A stretch of DNA of 64,000 nt, taken from Gemmatimonas sp. Its GTDB lineage: Bacteria > Gemmatimonadota > Gemmatimonadetes > Gemmatimonadales > Gemmatimonadaceae. The translations under genes were made by a program, and so were the position numbers. A model generated the notes under the pieces. That model saw only the letters and a program-made list of their open reading frames with translations. It did not search any database and was not told where the DNA came from. Shown here in pieces: positions 26,965 through 35,373 of this stretch. Every line of letters starts with the position of its first letter. Position 1 is the first letter of the stretch. The stretch is from assembly GCF_031426495.1 (NCBI RefSeq), contig NZ_JANPLK010000080.1, positions 124,001 to 188,000 on the forward strand. The letters are read 5' to 3'.

Positions 26965-27969
26965 ATGACCCGAGGCATTCTCTCGCGCACTCCACGTCGC
27001 GTCGAGCACCGCGCCTTGCTCCGCGTCTCGATCCTGGGCGCCGCGCTGGCCAGCGCCGTGGCATCCGTGGCGCTCAGCAGCACCGCCAGCGCGCAGGGTG
27101 GTCCGCCAACCGAGGCTCAGCGTGATCCACGCAACCGAGGCGGCGGTACGTGCACCGCCAATCCGTACAACTGCGTCGATGCCGTGAATCCGCTCCCCGC
27201 GCCGAACACGGTGTGGATCGAAGAGATGACCTGGATGGACGTGCGTGACGCGCTGAAGGCGGGGAAGACCACGGCGATTATCGCCACCGGCGGTATGGAG
27301 CCGAACGGTCCGTGGTTGGTGACGGGCAAGCACAACTATGTGCTGCACACTAACTGCGAAGCGATCGCCTGGAAGCTCGGCAATGCCCTGTGCGCACCGA
27401 TCGTCAAATTCGTGCCCGAAGGCAACATCAGTCCGGCCAGCGGTCACATGGCGTCGCCGGGAACGATCAGTATGCGTGAAGAGACGTTCCGCATGCTGCT
27501 CACGGATCTCGTGCATAGCCTCAAGGCACACGGCTTCACTCGCATCATTCTGATCGGTGACAGCGGCGGCAACCAGTCGGGACAGCGCTGGGTGGCCGAC
27601 TCGCTCACGAAGATCTGGCAGGGTGCGCCGATCGTGGCGCACATTCAGGAGTATTACGACTACGCCAGCGTGGCGAAGCACATGGAGCAGTTCGGCGTCA
27701 ACCAGACGGTGGCCGAAGGACTGCACGATGATGCGGAAATCTCGCTCAACATGTTCATCGACGATCCGAAGTCCATTCGCTACGATGCACGCGCGAAGGC
27801 GAAGAAGCTGACGATCAACGGCGTCTCGCTCGCCGACCGCAAGAAGGCGACCGAGTGGGCGAAGCAGATCGTGGAGTTCCGCACCAAGGTCACGATCGAT
27901 GCCATCGAGAAGGCCACGGCCAACAAGGGAACGTTGCCGGCCCCGCCGCGTCGCACCGGCGGAAACTAG
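26965..27969 (+). CDS. Creatininase-family protein, exported, with altered metal ligands
   Basis: A 334-residue protein with a signal peptide (ending SSTASAQ) and the creatininase/creatinine-amidohydrolase fold. Recognisable segments: IATGGMEPNGPWLVTGKHN at about 106-124, aligned with the family motif E-x-H-G-x-H-L-P, and the final glycine-rich motif GDSGGNQ. The metal-binding His residues appear as Asn114 and Trp117 while Glu112 remains, so the canonical two-metal site is not conserved. Secretion is unusual for this family. It may bind rather than hydrolyse, or use other ligands. Standalone gene. Confidence 0.82.
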   Translation: MTRGILSRTPRRVEHRALLRVSILGAALASAVASVALSSTASAQGGPPTEAQRDPRNRGGGTCTANPYNCVDAVNPLPAPNTVWIEEMTWMDVRDALKAGKTTAIIATGGMEPNGPWLVTGKHNYVLHTNCEAIAWKLGNALCAPIVKFVPEGNISPASGHMASPGTISMREETFRMLLTDLVHSLKAHGFTRIILIGDSGGNQSGQRWVADSLTKIWQGAPIVAHIQEYYDYASVAKHMEQFGVNQTVAEGLHDDAEISLNMFIDDPKSIRYDARAKAKKLTINGVSLADRKKATEWAKQIVEFRTKVTIDAIEKATANKGTLPAPPRRTGGN

Positions 27970-27998
27970 GTGGCGCGCGCGAAGGCCCGGCCTAGGAT

Positions 27999-28035
27999 GC
28001 GTGTCGTCGTGATGTGCTTCGGCACGACGACACGC
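27999..28035. repeat. Perfect 13-bp inverted repeat at convergent junction
   Basis: GCGTGTCGTCGTG (27999-28011) pairs perfectly with its complement at 28023-28035 across an 11-nt loop, 30 nt after the creatininase stop and 31 nt before the stop of the decayed beta-lactamase-fold gene. There is no U-tract, so it is a structural repeat or weak terminator. Confidence 0.7.
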
Positions 28036-28065
28036 AACACCGGGTGGCGCCGAACAAAACGACAT

Positions 28066-28437
28066 TCATCGCGTCGCTCCGGCCCACCACGACGTGGCCG
28101 GCAATACGCTACCAATCGTGATCGCTTCACCGGGACGCGGCGTGACGATCGTGATCTGTTGCGCGGCCCCGGCGCGCGTGAGCCGATCGATCGGTTCGCG
28201 CCACGAGTGATAGGCGAGATTGAACAGTCCGCAGTGCACCGGCAACAGCGTGCTCCCACGAAGCGTGCTGTGCGCGGTGATCGCTTGCTCGGGCGTGAGA
28301 TGCCAGTCGGGCCAGGCATCGCCGTACGCGCCGATTTGTATGAGGGTGACGTGGAAGGGGCCAAGCTTTCCGCCGATCTCTTGGAAGGCCGGCATCATGC
28401 CCGTGTCGCCGGTTTGGCGACCGAAACCGAGTATCTT
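28066..28437 (-). pseudogene. Truncated metallo-beta-lactamase-fold hydrolase (remnant)
   Basis: The minus frame encodes only the C-terminal third of an UlaG/NAPE-PLD-like metallo-beta-lactamase protein: TGDTGMMPAFQEIGGKLGPF, then LIQIGAYGDAWPDWHL-TPEQAI and PVHCGLFNLAYHSW, which carry the late metal-ligand Asp and His of the family. In frame upstream a TGA stands at 28440-28438 and the rest of the protein (first zinc motif HxHxDH) is absent, the position being taken by the lipoprotein gene on the other strand. An internal ATG at 28398 could give a 110-residue fragment. I call it a decayed gene. Confidence 0.75.
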
Positions 28438-28444
28438 TCACGAC

Positions 28445-28912
28445 ATGCCGACTTTCCGCTCCACCCGTGAGCACGCGCTGCTCGTCCTGGCCAGCCTCGT
28501 GCTCGCTGCCTGCGCGGGGGACGGCGCGCCGGTTCCCGAGCCGAAAGCCGACGCGCCGATCGTGACGTCGCTGCCGCAGTTGCCCCAGTTACCGACGGAG
28601 TTGCGCCCCGTGGTGCCTCCCGACCTTGACCTCGCCTTCGGTACGGATTCCGTCCTGGTCACCATCTCGGTCGAGCCGGGCGCGCGGGTGAATGCCCTGC
28701 TGCCCCCCGTCATCGATGCCGGAGACGGTCGCCGCTTCCTGCTGCGCGCACCCACCGTCACCGCAGACAGCGCCTACTTCGTAGAGCGCGCATCCGTCAC
28801 CATTCCGCGTTCAGCGCTCCCCATTCGCGGCACGCTGCGCACGAGCTTCTGTCGCAGTGACGAACGACTCTGTCGCAGCACCGAGCGCGCTGTGGTGCTC
28901 GAGGATCGGTAA
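28445..28912 (+). CDS. Small lipoprotein of unknown function
   Basis: A 155-residue product with a signal peptide and lipobox LAAC (Cys about 22), followed by a Pro-rich linker and a beta-rich domain (VLVTISVEPGARVN). The C-terminus holds a cysteine pair (SFCRSDERLCRS) that could form a disulfide. No family recognised. Its 5' end abuts the broken metallo-beta-lactamase gene, and its 3' end abuts a palindromic terminator shared with the convergent beta-propeller operon. Confidence 0.72.
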   Translation: MPTFRSTREHALLVLASLVLAACAGDGAPVPEPKADAPIVTSLPQLPQLPTELRPVVPPDLDLAFGTDSVLVTISVEPGARVNALLPPVIDAGDGRRFLLRAPTVTADSAYFVERASVTIPRSALPIRGTLRTSFCRSDERLCRSTERAVVLEDR

Positions 28913-28917
28913 CGGCG

Positions 28918-28961
28918 AACAGCAGGAACACGGATCCGGCGCAATCCGTGTTCCGGCTGTT
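28918..28961. terminator. Palindromic bidirectional terminator (repeat-family member)
   Basis: The arms 28918-28935 and 28944-28961 pair at 17 of 18 positions, with an 8-nt loop and core GGAACACGGAT. It starts five bases after the lipoprotein stop and ends about 20 nt before the stop of the convergent beta-propeller gene. The core and the CTGTTGC-rich flank resemble the repeat at 16576-16704. Confidence 0.75.
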
Positions 28962-28982
28962 GCAGTTGCCGAACTCGCAGAC

Positions 28983-30332
28983 CTACCTAGCCCGCGCTCG
29001 CTCCAACTTGGTCGTCATGCCTTCACGCACCGCGAGAATCACCACGCCACCAGCGCCGAAGCCGACGATCGTGCGGTTCTCCGGAATCTGCACACGGTCG
29101 ACCACTTCACCCTTGGCGTTGACCACGTCGTACACCGCGCCACCGGGCGTCGGCTTGGTCGCTATGGTTCGTATCCAGATGTTGCCGTCGTCGTCCGCCT
29201 TCGCGCTCGTCGCGAAGAACGCCGGCTGGTAGTCGGGTAGTTCGCTCGGCGACACGTAGTTGATCTGCGGTGCCATGATCTGCGGGGCCGCCCCACCACC
29301 CGGAGTGCCACCGGGACCGCCGCGTGATTCAAAACGCATCACCATCTGCGGCGCCGCACCACCAGCACCGCCGCCGGTGCCGAGGGCAGCGCCGAACGCC
29401 GCCGCCATCGCGTTGCCTTGACCCGGATTGGCCGCCGCCGCGCGATCGCGAATCGCCTTCACGGAATCGATCAGGGCCACCTTTTGCTCATCGGACAGAC
29501 GCTTCCAGTCGAACGCCATCTTCGGCGACGAGCGATGCGTGCCATCGGGCGACATCCAGTCCACGTGATAATCCTTTCCGCGAATGAGCGCGACGTCTCC
29601 AGTCGAGGTCACGACCCAGTCGTCCACCACCGGCAACGGATTCACCTCGATCGAAATGCTGATCTTCCCGTCGTCGCTGCGTGTCATGTTGGTGTTCGTC
29701 TTCGGGATCTTGATGAACCCCACCGTGTCCACCGCGCGCGACTGCAGATTCACGCGCACGATCGCCATCGTGTCGGCCACCGACGGCATGGTGGGCGCAC
29801 CGGTCGGTCCCATCTGCATGCGGAACCCCGGCATGCCGCGATAGACGAGGTAGCCGTTGCTGTAGTACGCGCCGGTGCCGAGTCCGCCAGCCGCCAGCAT
29901 CATCGCATCCTGCGAGCGCGGCACCGACATCACCCGACCGATCTTGCCGGCAGGGTCGATCACCAGCATCGACAGCGAGGCGGCGTCGACGAAGAGCGTC
30001 GAGTCGCCGCGATACGCGATCAGGCTACCCGAGCGCGGGCCGTAGGCGTTGGCCGTGCTGCTCGTGGAGTCGGCCACAATGCTGATGAGCTTGAACGTCG
30101 AGTCCACCAGGAGCACGCGTCGGCTCGTGGCATCGTTAATCAGCAGTCGGCCGCCGGGCAACGCACGTACGTTGTTGATCGTGCCGAGCGAATCGGTGGT
30201 GGACGCGTGAACGGCACCGAGCGGACGAATCGGCGGACGTGCTTGCGCGCTGGCGGTCGAGGCCACCGCAGCGAACACGGTCGGTAGCGCGAGCATCGGA
30301 CGCGCGAGCAGCCGCGCGAAGGTGAGAGTCAT
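28983..30332 (-). CDS. Secreted beta-propeller-like protein
   Basis: A 449-residue protein with a signal peptide (ending STASAQ) if started at ATG 30332; the upstream frame extension is not signal-like. The body reads as a six-bladed propeller (GTINNVRALPGGRLLINDATSRRVLLVDS, then GNIWIRTI), interrupted at about 320-390 by a helix (SDEQKVALIDSVKAIRDRAA) and a Gly/Met-rich linker. It follows the large TonB-dependent receptor by 28 nt and is probably its co-expressed partner in the outer membrane or periplasm. The ligand is unknown. Confidence 0.8.
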   Translation of the reverse strand: MTLTFARLLARPMLALPTVFAAVASTASAQARPPIRPLGAVHASTTDSLGTINNVRALPGGRLLINDATSRRVLLVDSTFKLISIVADSTSSTANAYGPRSGSLIAYRGDSTLFVDAASLSMLVIDPAGKIGRVMSVPRSQDAMMLAAGGLGTGAYYSNGYLVYRGMPGFRMQMGPTGAPTMPSVADTMAIVRVNLQSRAVDTVGFIKIPKTNTNMTRSDDGKISISIEVNPLPVVDDWVVTSTGDVALIRGKDYHVDWMSPDGTHRSSPKMAFDWKRLSDEQKVALIDSVKAIRDRAAAANPGQGNAMAAAFGAALGTGGGAGGAAPQMVMRFESRGGPGGTPGGGAAPQIMAPQINYVSPSELPDYQPAFFATSAKADDDGNIWIRTIATKPTPGGAVYDVVNAKGEVVDRVQIPENRTIVGFGAGGVVILAVREGMTTKLERARAR

Positions 30333-30360
30333 GACTGGAGTCGTTGTGATGAGAAATGAA

Positions 30361-33300
30361 CTACCGTCGGATTTCGATCGTCTGCGCGCCGCCGCCCATA
30401 CCACCGGCCATGATCATCGCGCCACCACCGGGAAGCATCATGCCGCCACCGCCGCCCGCTGTCGCCGAACGGATGGACTTGAGATAGCGATCATCGAGCG
30501 CACTGGCCACGAATGGCGGCAGCTTGCGACGCTGCGCATCGGTCAGCACACCCTTCACCGCTGGCGCGTACTTCCGCAAAATGTCGATGCTCGCCTCACG
30601 CGCCTTCACGTACTGCACGTAGATATCATCGTGATCGTAGCGCTCGGGGAGGTCGGCAAAGCGTTTCGAGATCGGCGCCCAGATCGAGTCGAGGCGTACG
30701 GTGTAACGGCGATTCATGGTGGCCAGGCTGTCGGCCTGATCCGACGACAGCTTGAGCGTGTCCTGATCGCGCAGAATCGTGGCCAGCGGGTTCGGCACAC
30801 CTCCGTTGCCAAACTGCGCCTTGATCATTGCTTCGCCCGCCTTAGTGCCCTTGGTGCGCCGCCCGCGATCGAGTGACTGCGTGAGGACCTGCCGCTCGCG
30901 CGTAGGGCCGATGTCATAGCGCAGCTGGGCCGTGATCGTGACCGGCGTGCGGAAGCTGTTGAACTGCGGGTTGGTGGCACCGAAGCGCTGGTTCACTTCA
31001 TAAGTGTAGCGCTTGCGGCTCGCGTCGAAGCCGCGCACGTACAGCAGCGACTGATCGAGGAATGGTTGCTGTCCCCAGCCGCGCAGATTGTTCTCACCGT
31101 GCAGCATCAGATCGGCTGCGCCGAGCGGATTCGACACGTTGAACGACAGGTTGGCGCGCTGCGGCAGGCGCAGCTTGATCGGATTGAACGAGATCGACAG
31201 GTTGGCCGAGCTCACCCACGGACCCTGACAGCTGTTGCGCGCCGCCAGATTGCCCAGCTGCGACGACAAGCAGGCTCGTGCCACGCGCGAGCCGTTGTTC
31301 ATCAGCGCCTGCATACCGGCCGCTGTGGCCGCGTCACTCGAGGCCGGGTTGAACACGAATGCGCGGTCGTTGCCGAAGCCATCACCGTTCACATCGCCGC
31401 CGATGGTGGGCGTGAACGGTGTGCCCGAGCGGAACTGACCGAACCAGCCAAGTCGGATGAAGTCGAACGCGTTATAGCTCAGGTTGTACGTGATCTGATG
31501 ACGCGAATCGAACGACGAACGCGACCAATTCACCGCCAGCGGATCGCCGGCCGTGCTGGTGAATCCGCGGAACTGCTCGCGCACGTTCGAGTAGGTGTAG
31601 CTCATGCTCCAGCTGAAGTTCGTGCTGAAGTTGGTCGGTGACAGTCGCACACTGCCTTGCGCGCTGCGTGAGTTCAGATCGCTGCGCTGCTCGGTCACAC
31701 GTTGAAACTGCGTGGCCACGCGTCCGTCACCTGCCGCGATCGCGCCAGTGAGCGGAACGATGCTGGTCGGCAACACATACACCGGCCGGCCATCCTCGTT
31801 GTCGAGTGTGAAGCGCTGCGCGCCGGCGAAGTTGCGATCCACGAAGCTCGACTGCCGCGTGTTCAGCGAGTACGTGGCATCGAAGCTGGCGTTGAAGCGA
31901 TTCCACAGCACTGGTCCCGACCAGCTCAGGTTCGAGCGCAGGCTGCTCGGCGCCGCGTAGTCCTTGGCAAACAGCGTCACGTTCGGCGCGCCGTTGGAGA
32001 ACACGGTGCCGGTGCTGCCGTCGGCGCACCGCGTGGGAATGAGTGCCGGATTGCCGTAGGCGTTCCAGTCGGGATTCGGCGTGGCCTGCCCCACGCAGGC
32101 GAGCTGCTGGATCGCGCTGGCCAGGCCGGTGTTGTCGATGGCCGATCCCACCAGCGTGGCCTGTGGCGTATTCTGAAATACGCCGATGCCACCGCGAACT
32201 ACCGCGCGCGGTCCACGGAACGCGCCATCGAAGGCGCCGATCTGCGGACCGGTGCCGTACTGCCACGAGAAGCCCACCCGCGGGCTCACGAACACGCCGT
32301 TCGGCACCAGGTCGTTGCGCACACCGAGCAGTCGCTCCACCTCGGTGTTACGCGATGGGGCGTCGAGAAACTGGTTGGCGTCGACTCGCACGCCGTACTG
32401 AAACTGCAGGCGATTGGTGCGGCGATACGAATCGCCCAGCGAGATCGCACCCACCATCATGCTGGAGTTGCGCTCGCGCGGCGATAGTGTGCGGGTGAAC
32501 GAGAGGGGAATGCCGGCCTGCAGATCGGCCAGCGAGTTGTACGAGAATGTGCCCAGTCGATTCACCGTCTGATCCTGTGACGATGCGTCGCGCCGCATCT
32601 CGGTGCCAAGCTTCAGGCGGTGCTTGTTGTTGGCACTGAACCACGAGAGCGTGTTCACCGCCGACACGCTGTTCGACGTCTGCGACGTGCCGAGGAATTG
32701 ATTGCCGCCGAAGGCGAGATTCTGCACGCCGTTGGTGCCGTCGACGAACTTCGAGTTCACCCGCACGCGCCCGCCCGGTAGATCCATATACGGCGAGCCA
32801 TCGTTCTTCGACACGCTGATGCCGCCCGAGGTCTCGGTGAGAATGCCGATGCCCCGCAGCATGAAGTAGCCGCTGTGACGCCCCTGAATGCCGGCGTTCA
32901 GCGAGGTGCGCTCGCCGCTGGTGGTCGGCAATGCCGTGGTCAGCGGCGACGCTGGATTCTGATTGTTCCAGCTGCCGTTGAAGGTCAGGTTGTACGCTGA
33001 CCCACTGGTGCTCGATGGCGGCGTGAAGTCGATGGCGCCGAACACCGAGCCCTGGTCGGCCAGACGGCTGGACGGCAGTCCGCTGTATCCGATCGGTACG
33101 CGGCCATTCTGCAGAATGCCCACCAGTCGCTGTACCGAGTCGGCCGCGACTCCCGACGCCTGCAAGCCGGTGCTCGACGTGTTCAGCAGCGTTTGCAGAT
33201 CGTTGCTGCGACGACCCAGCTGAAACGACACGTTGTAGAACGCCTTGTCGAAGATGAGCGGTCCCGACACCGAGCCACCCAACGATCCGTTGCTGTACTC

Positions 33301-34164
33301 CTGCCCATTCGCGCGTGCGGCCGCGTCGGTCCACTGCAACGGCGGCGCATCACCTACGAAGCTCAATCCTCGGCTCGCGAAGTTCGAGCCCGGACGCGTG
33401 CGCAGACTGAACTGACCACCGGAGAACCCACCGCGCGACACGTCATACGGCGAGGTGATCAGCGAACTCAACACGCTTGCGTCGCGCGGCAATCCCGCGC
33501 CGCCGAACATCATGCCGTTGAGCGTGGTGTTGTTCTGGTCCGCGCCAAGTCCGAGCACCGAGAAACCGTTCGCGCCGCCATCCTGACCGGGCACGAGCTG
33601 CACCCCCGGCAGCGTAGCGGCCATCGCGGCGAGGTCGCCCATCTGATCGGGTGGCAGTGCGCTGTTGTTCGAGATCACTCGCTCGGTGCCGCCCACATCC
33701 TGCTGCACCTCGTTGCGCGACACCTTCTCGCGCGCCGCCGTGACTTTCACGGCGTCGAGGACGGCACCGACTTTCGAGAGCTTGGCGTCGGCGATGAGAA
33801 TGTCTTCGTCGGCACCGCGCTTTACCTCGAAGCGCTTTACGCCGTAGCCGAGCGCGGTCACGGTGACCATGTAGTCGCCATCGCCACCGGGGAAGGTGAC
33901 CGTGAAGCGGCCGGTGCGATCGGTGCGGGCCGTACGATTCACGTTGCCGGAAATCGACGTGACGACGACGGCGACGTTGTCGAGCGGCTCATTTTCGGTG
34001 CCGGTGATCCGGCCGCGGATCACATCCACCTGCTGGGCCGCGGCGGGCGCAATCGCGGCCGAGAGGCTCAGGCAGAGCAAAGTGGCAAACTGCAGAAAAC
34101 GACGAAGCACGTCGGGGAGGGATCGGAGGGAACGGGCAGGGCGGGTCCTCACGCTACGGACCAC
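30361..34164 (-). CDS. Oar-like TonB-dependent receptor with C-terminal helical extension
   Basis: A 1267-residue outer-membrane protein: signal peptide (ending APAAAQ), carboxypeptidase-regulatory-like beta-sandwich (DVIRGRITGTENEPLDNVAVVV), TonB plug (MGDLAAMAATLPGVQLV) and a long barrel. After the barrel (about residue 1120) there is an extra about 150-residue tail: helical segments with LTDAQRRKLPPF, similar to the LTxxQ motif of CpxP/Spy-type periplasmic proteins, then a Gly/Met-rich tail ending QTIEIRR. ATG 34164 gives a long basic n-region; GTG at about 34110 (VLRRFLQF) may be the true start. It leads the propeller gene in an operon. Confidence 0.87.
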   Translation of the reverse strand: MVRSVRTRPARSLRSLPDVLRRFLQFATLLCLSLSAAIAPAAAQQVDVIRGRITGTENEPLDNVAVVVTSISGNVNRTARTDRTGRFTVTFPGGDGDYMVTVTALGYGVKRFEVKRGADEDILIADAKLSKVGAVLDAVKVTAAREKVSRNEVQQDVGGTERVISNNSALPPDQMGDLAAMAATLPGVQLVPGQDGGANGFSVLGLGADQNNTTLNGMMFGGAGLPRDASVLSSLITSPYDVSRGGFSGGQFSLRTRPGSNFASRGLSFVGDAPPLQWTDAAARANGQEYSNGSLGGSVSGPLIFDKAFYNVSFQLGRRSNDLQTLLNTSSTGLQASGVAADSVQRLVGILQNGRVPIGYSGLPSSRLADQGSVFGAIDFTPPSSTSGSAYNLTFNGSWNNQNPASPLTTALPTTSGERTSLNAGIQGRHSGYFMLRGIGILTETSGGISVSKNDGSPYMDLPGGRVRVNSKFVDGTNGVQNLAFGGNQFLGTSQTSNSVSAVNTLSWFSANNKHRLKLGTEMRRDASSQDQTVNRLGTFSYNSLADLQAGIPLSFTRTLSPRERNSSMMVGAISLGDSYRRTNRLQFQYGVRVDANQFLDAPSRNTEVERLLGVRNDLVPNGVFVSPRVGFSWQYGTGPQIGAFDGAFRGPRAVVRGGIGVFQNTPQATLVGSAIDNTGLASAIQQLACVGQATPNPDWNAYGNPALIPTRCADGSTGTVFSNGAPNVTLFAKDYAAPSSLRSNLSWSGPVLWNRFNASFDATYSLNTRQSSFVDRNFAGAQRFTLDNEDGRPVYVLPTSIVPLTGAIAAGDGRVATQFQRVTEQRSDLNSRSAQGSVRLSPTNFSTNFSWSMSYTYSNVREQFRGFTSTAGDPLAVNWSRSSFDSRHQITYNLSYNAFDFIRLGWFGQFRSGTPFTPTIGGDVNGDGFGNDRAFVFNPASSDAATAAGMQALMNNGSRVARACLSSQLGNLAARNSCQGPWVSSANLSISFNPIKLRLPQRANLSFNVSNPLGAADLMLHGENNLRGWGQQPFLDQSLLYVRGFDASRKRYTYEVNQRFGATNPQFNSFRTPVTITAQLRYDIGPTRERQVLTQSLDRGRRTKGTKAGEAMIKAQFGNGGVPNPLATILRDQDTLKLSSDQADSLATMNRRYTVRLDSIWAPISKRFADLPERYDHDDIYVQYVKAREASIDILRKYAPAVKGVLTDAQRRKLPPFVASALDDRYLKSIRSATAGGGGGMMLPGGGAMIMAGGMGGGAQTIEIRR

Positions 34165-34206
34165 GTCTCATGTGCGTTTCGACACAGTTCCCGAACTAAT
34201 CGTTTC

Positions 34207-34308
34207 CTCTGCGATCTCTGCGCCCTCGGCCACTCTGCGTGATCGGTTCCCAACCGGTCGACAATGAACAGATCACGCGGAGGCGCAGAGAGCGCAGAGA
34301 CCGCAGAG
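34207..34308. repeat. Imperfect inverted repeat of CTCTGCG-type units
   Basis: The arms 34207-34244 and 34271-34308 are complementary at 32 of 38 positions and each is built of reiterated CTCTGCG or CGCAGAG blocks. It occupies nearly the whole gap between the TonB receptor start and the murB stop, both on the minus strand. Likely an intergenic palindromic repeat with possible transcript-end function. Confidence 0.8.
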
Positions 34309-34316
34309 CAGACCTT

Positions 34317-35297
34317 CTAGAACTCCCCGATAAACCCAACCTCGGGATGTAGTTCGTAGCCGAATCGTTCTTTCACCGCCGCCTGCGCATGCGCCACCAG
34401 CGCCCGCACGTCGGCCGCGGTGGCATGGCCGAGATTGACCAGGATGTTGGCGTGGATGTGCGAGATCTGGGCATCGCCCACGCGGAAACCCTTGAGGCCG
34501 CACTGATCGATCAGACGGCCGGCGCCCACCCCTTCGATCTTCCTGAAAATCGAGCCGGCGCTGGGGTGCACCTGCAGCCACGGGTGTCGCGAGCCGCGCC
34601 ACGACAGGTTCTCCTGCAGGATCTGGTGCAGGCGGGCCGGATCGGCCTTCGTGAGCTGGAACGTCGCGCTCAGCACCACGTCACGCCGATGGTGAAACAC
34701 GGTGTCGTCATAGCCGAACTTGATGTACTCGGCATCCACGACCCGACGATGGCCTTCCTCGGCGAGGATCTCGCACCGGTCGAAGACTTCGGCGATGAAC
34801 ATCGTCCGTTCGCGCTCGGGAGCCGGCGACAGAAAATGCAGGTTCTGCCAGAGCGCGCCACCCACGGTGCTCGGGATGCCGATGTAGTGCTCGAGTCCCG
34901 ACCAGCCGGCCCGCACGGTATCGAGCACCAGGTCCTGCATGACAGCGCCGCTTTCGGACCACACCGCTCCGGTCGCCGAAATCGTGTGAGCGGCGGCGGC
35001 GTTTCGGATTACCAGCCCGCGGATGCCGCGATCGCCGATCAGGACATTTGCCCCCAGCCCGAGCACGAACCACGGCACGCCCGCCCACCTCGCGGCGGTG
35101 ATCGCCGTTGCTAGTTCGTCCGCCGTCTGCGCCTCGAAGAGCACGTCGGCGGGACCGCCAATACGAAACGTGGTGTACGGGGCAAGCGGTGCACTGCGCT
35201 GCAATCGGCTGCGGTCGAGCGGCGCGGCCACAGCGGCGTCCGCGGCTGCGTCGACCGACGCCGCAACGAGCGCGCTGGCAATCTGGCTGGGAGTCAT
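34317..35297 (-). CDS. murB: UDP-N-acetylenolpyruvoylglucosamine reductase
   Basis: A 326-residue FAD enzyme reducing UDP-GlcNAc-enolpyruvate to UDP-MurNAc in peptidoglycan synthesis. Family marks: TTFRIGGPADVLF (FAD domain start), VLGLGANVLIGDRG, GIPSTVGGALWQN, the catalytic region HPSAGSIFRKIEG with the conserved Ser and the C-terminal HANILVNLG. GSIF and not GSFF indicates a common bacterial subtype. The start ATG 35297 follows GGGGAA; the upstream frame extension carries no MurB sequence. It is divergent from the M16 pair. Confidence 0.95.
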   Translation of the reverse strand: MTPSQIASALVAASVDAAADAAVAAPLDRSRLQRSAPLAPYTTFRIGGPADVLFEAQTADELATAITAARWAGVPWFVLGLGANVLIGDRGIRGLVIRNAAAAHTISATGAVWSESGAVMQDLVLDTVRAGWSGLEHYIGIPSTVGGALWQNLHFLSPAPERERTMFIAEVFDRCEILAEEGHRRVVDAEYIKFGYDDTVFHHRRDVVLSATFQLTKADPARLHQILQENLSWRGSRHPWLQVHPSAGSIFRKIEGVGAGRLIDQCGLKGFRVGDAQISHIHANILVNLGHATAADVRALVAHAQAAVKERFGYELHPEVGFIGEF

Positions 35298-35373
35298 GCC
35301 GAAAGATTCCCCGCAGCAGGTCCGTACGCCATCGTTCGGGTGATACCGCTCCCCCTTCCTCTTCCGACGTCGC

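Noticed and set aside
26845..28065. 406-codon open frame on the minus strand over the creatininase-like gene
   Set aside because: Antisense composition; the plus gene has a signal peptide and family motifs.
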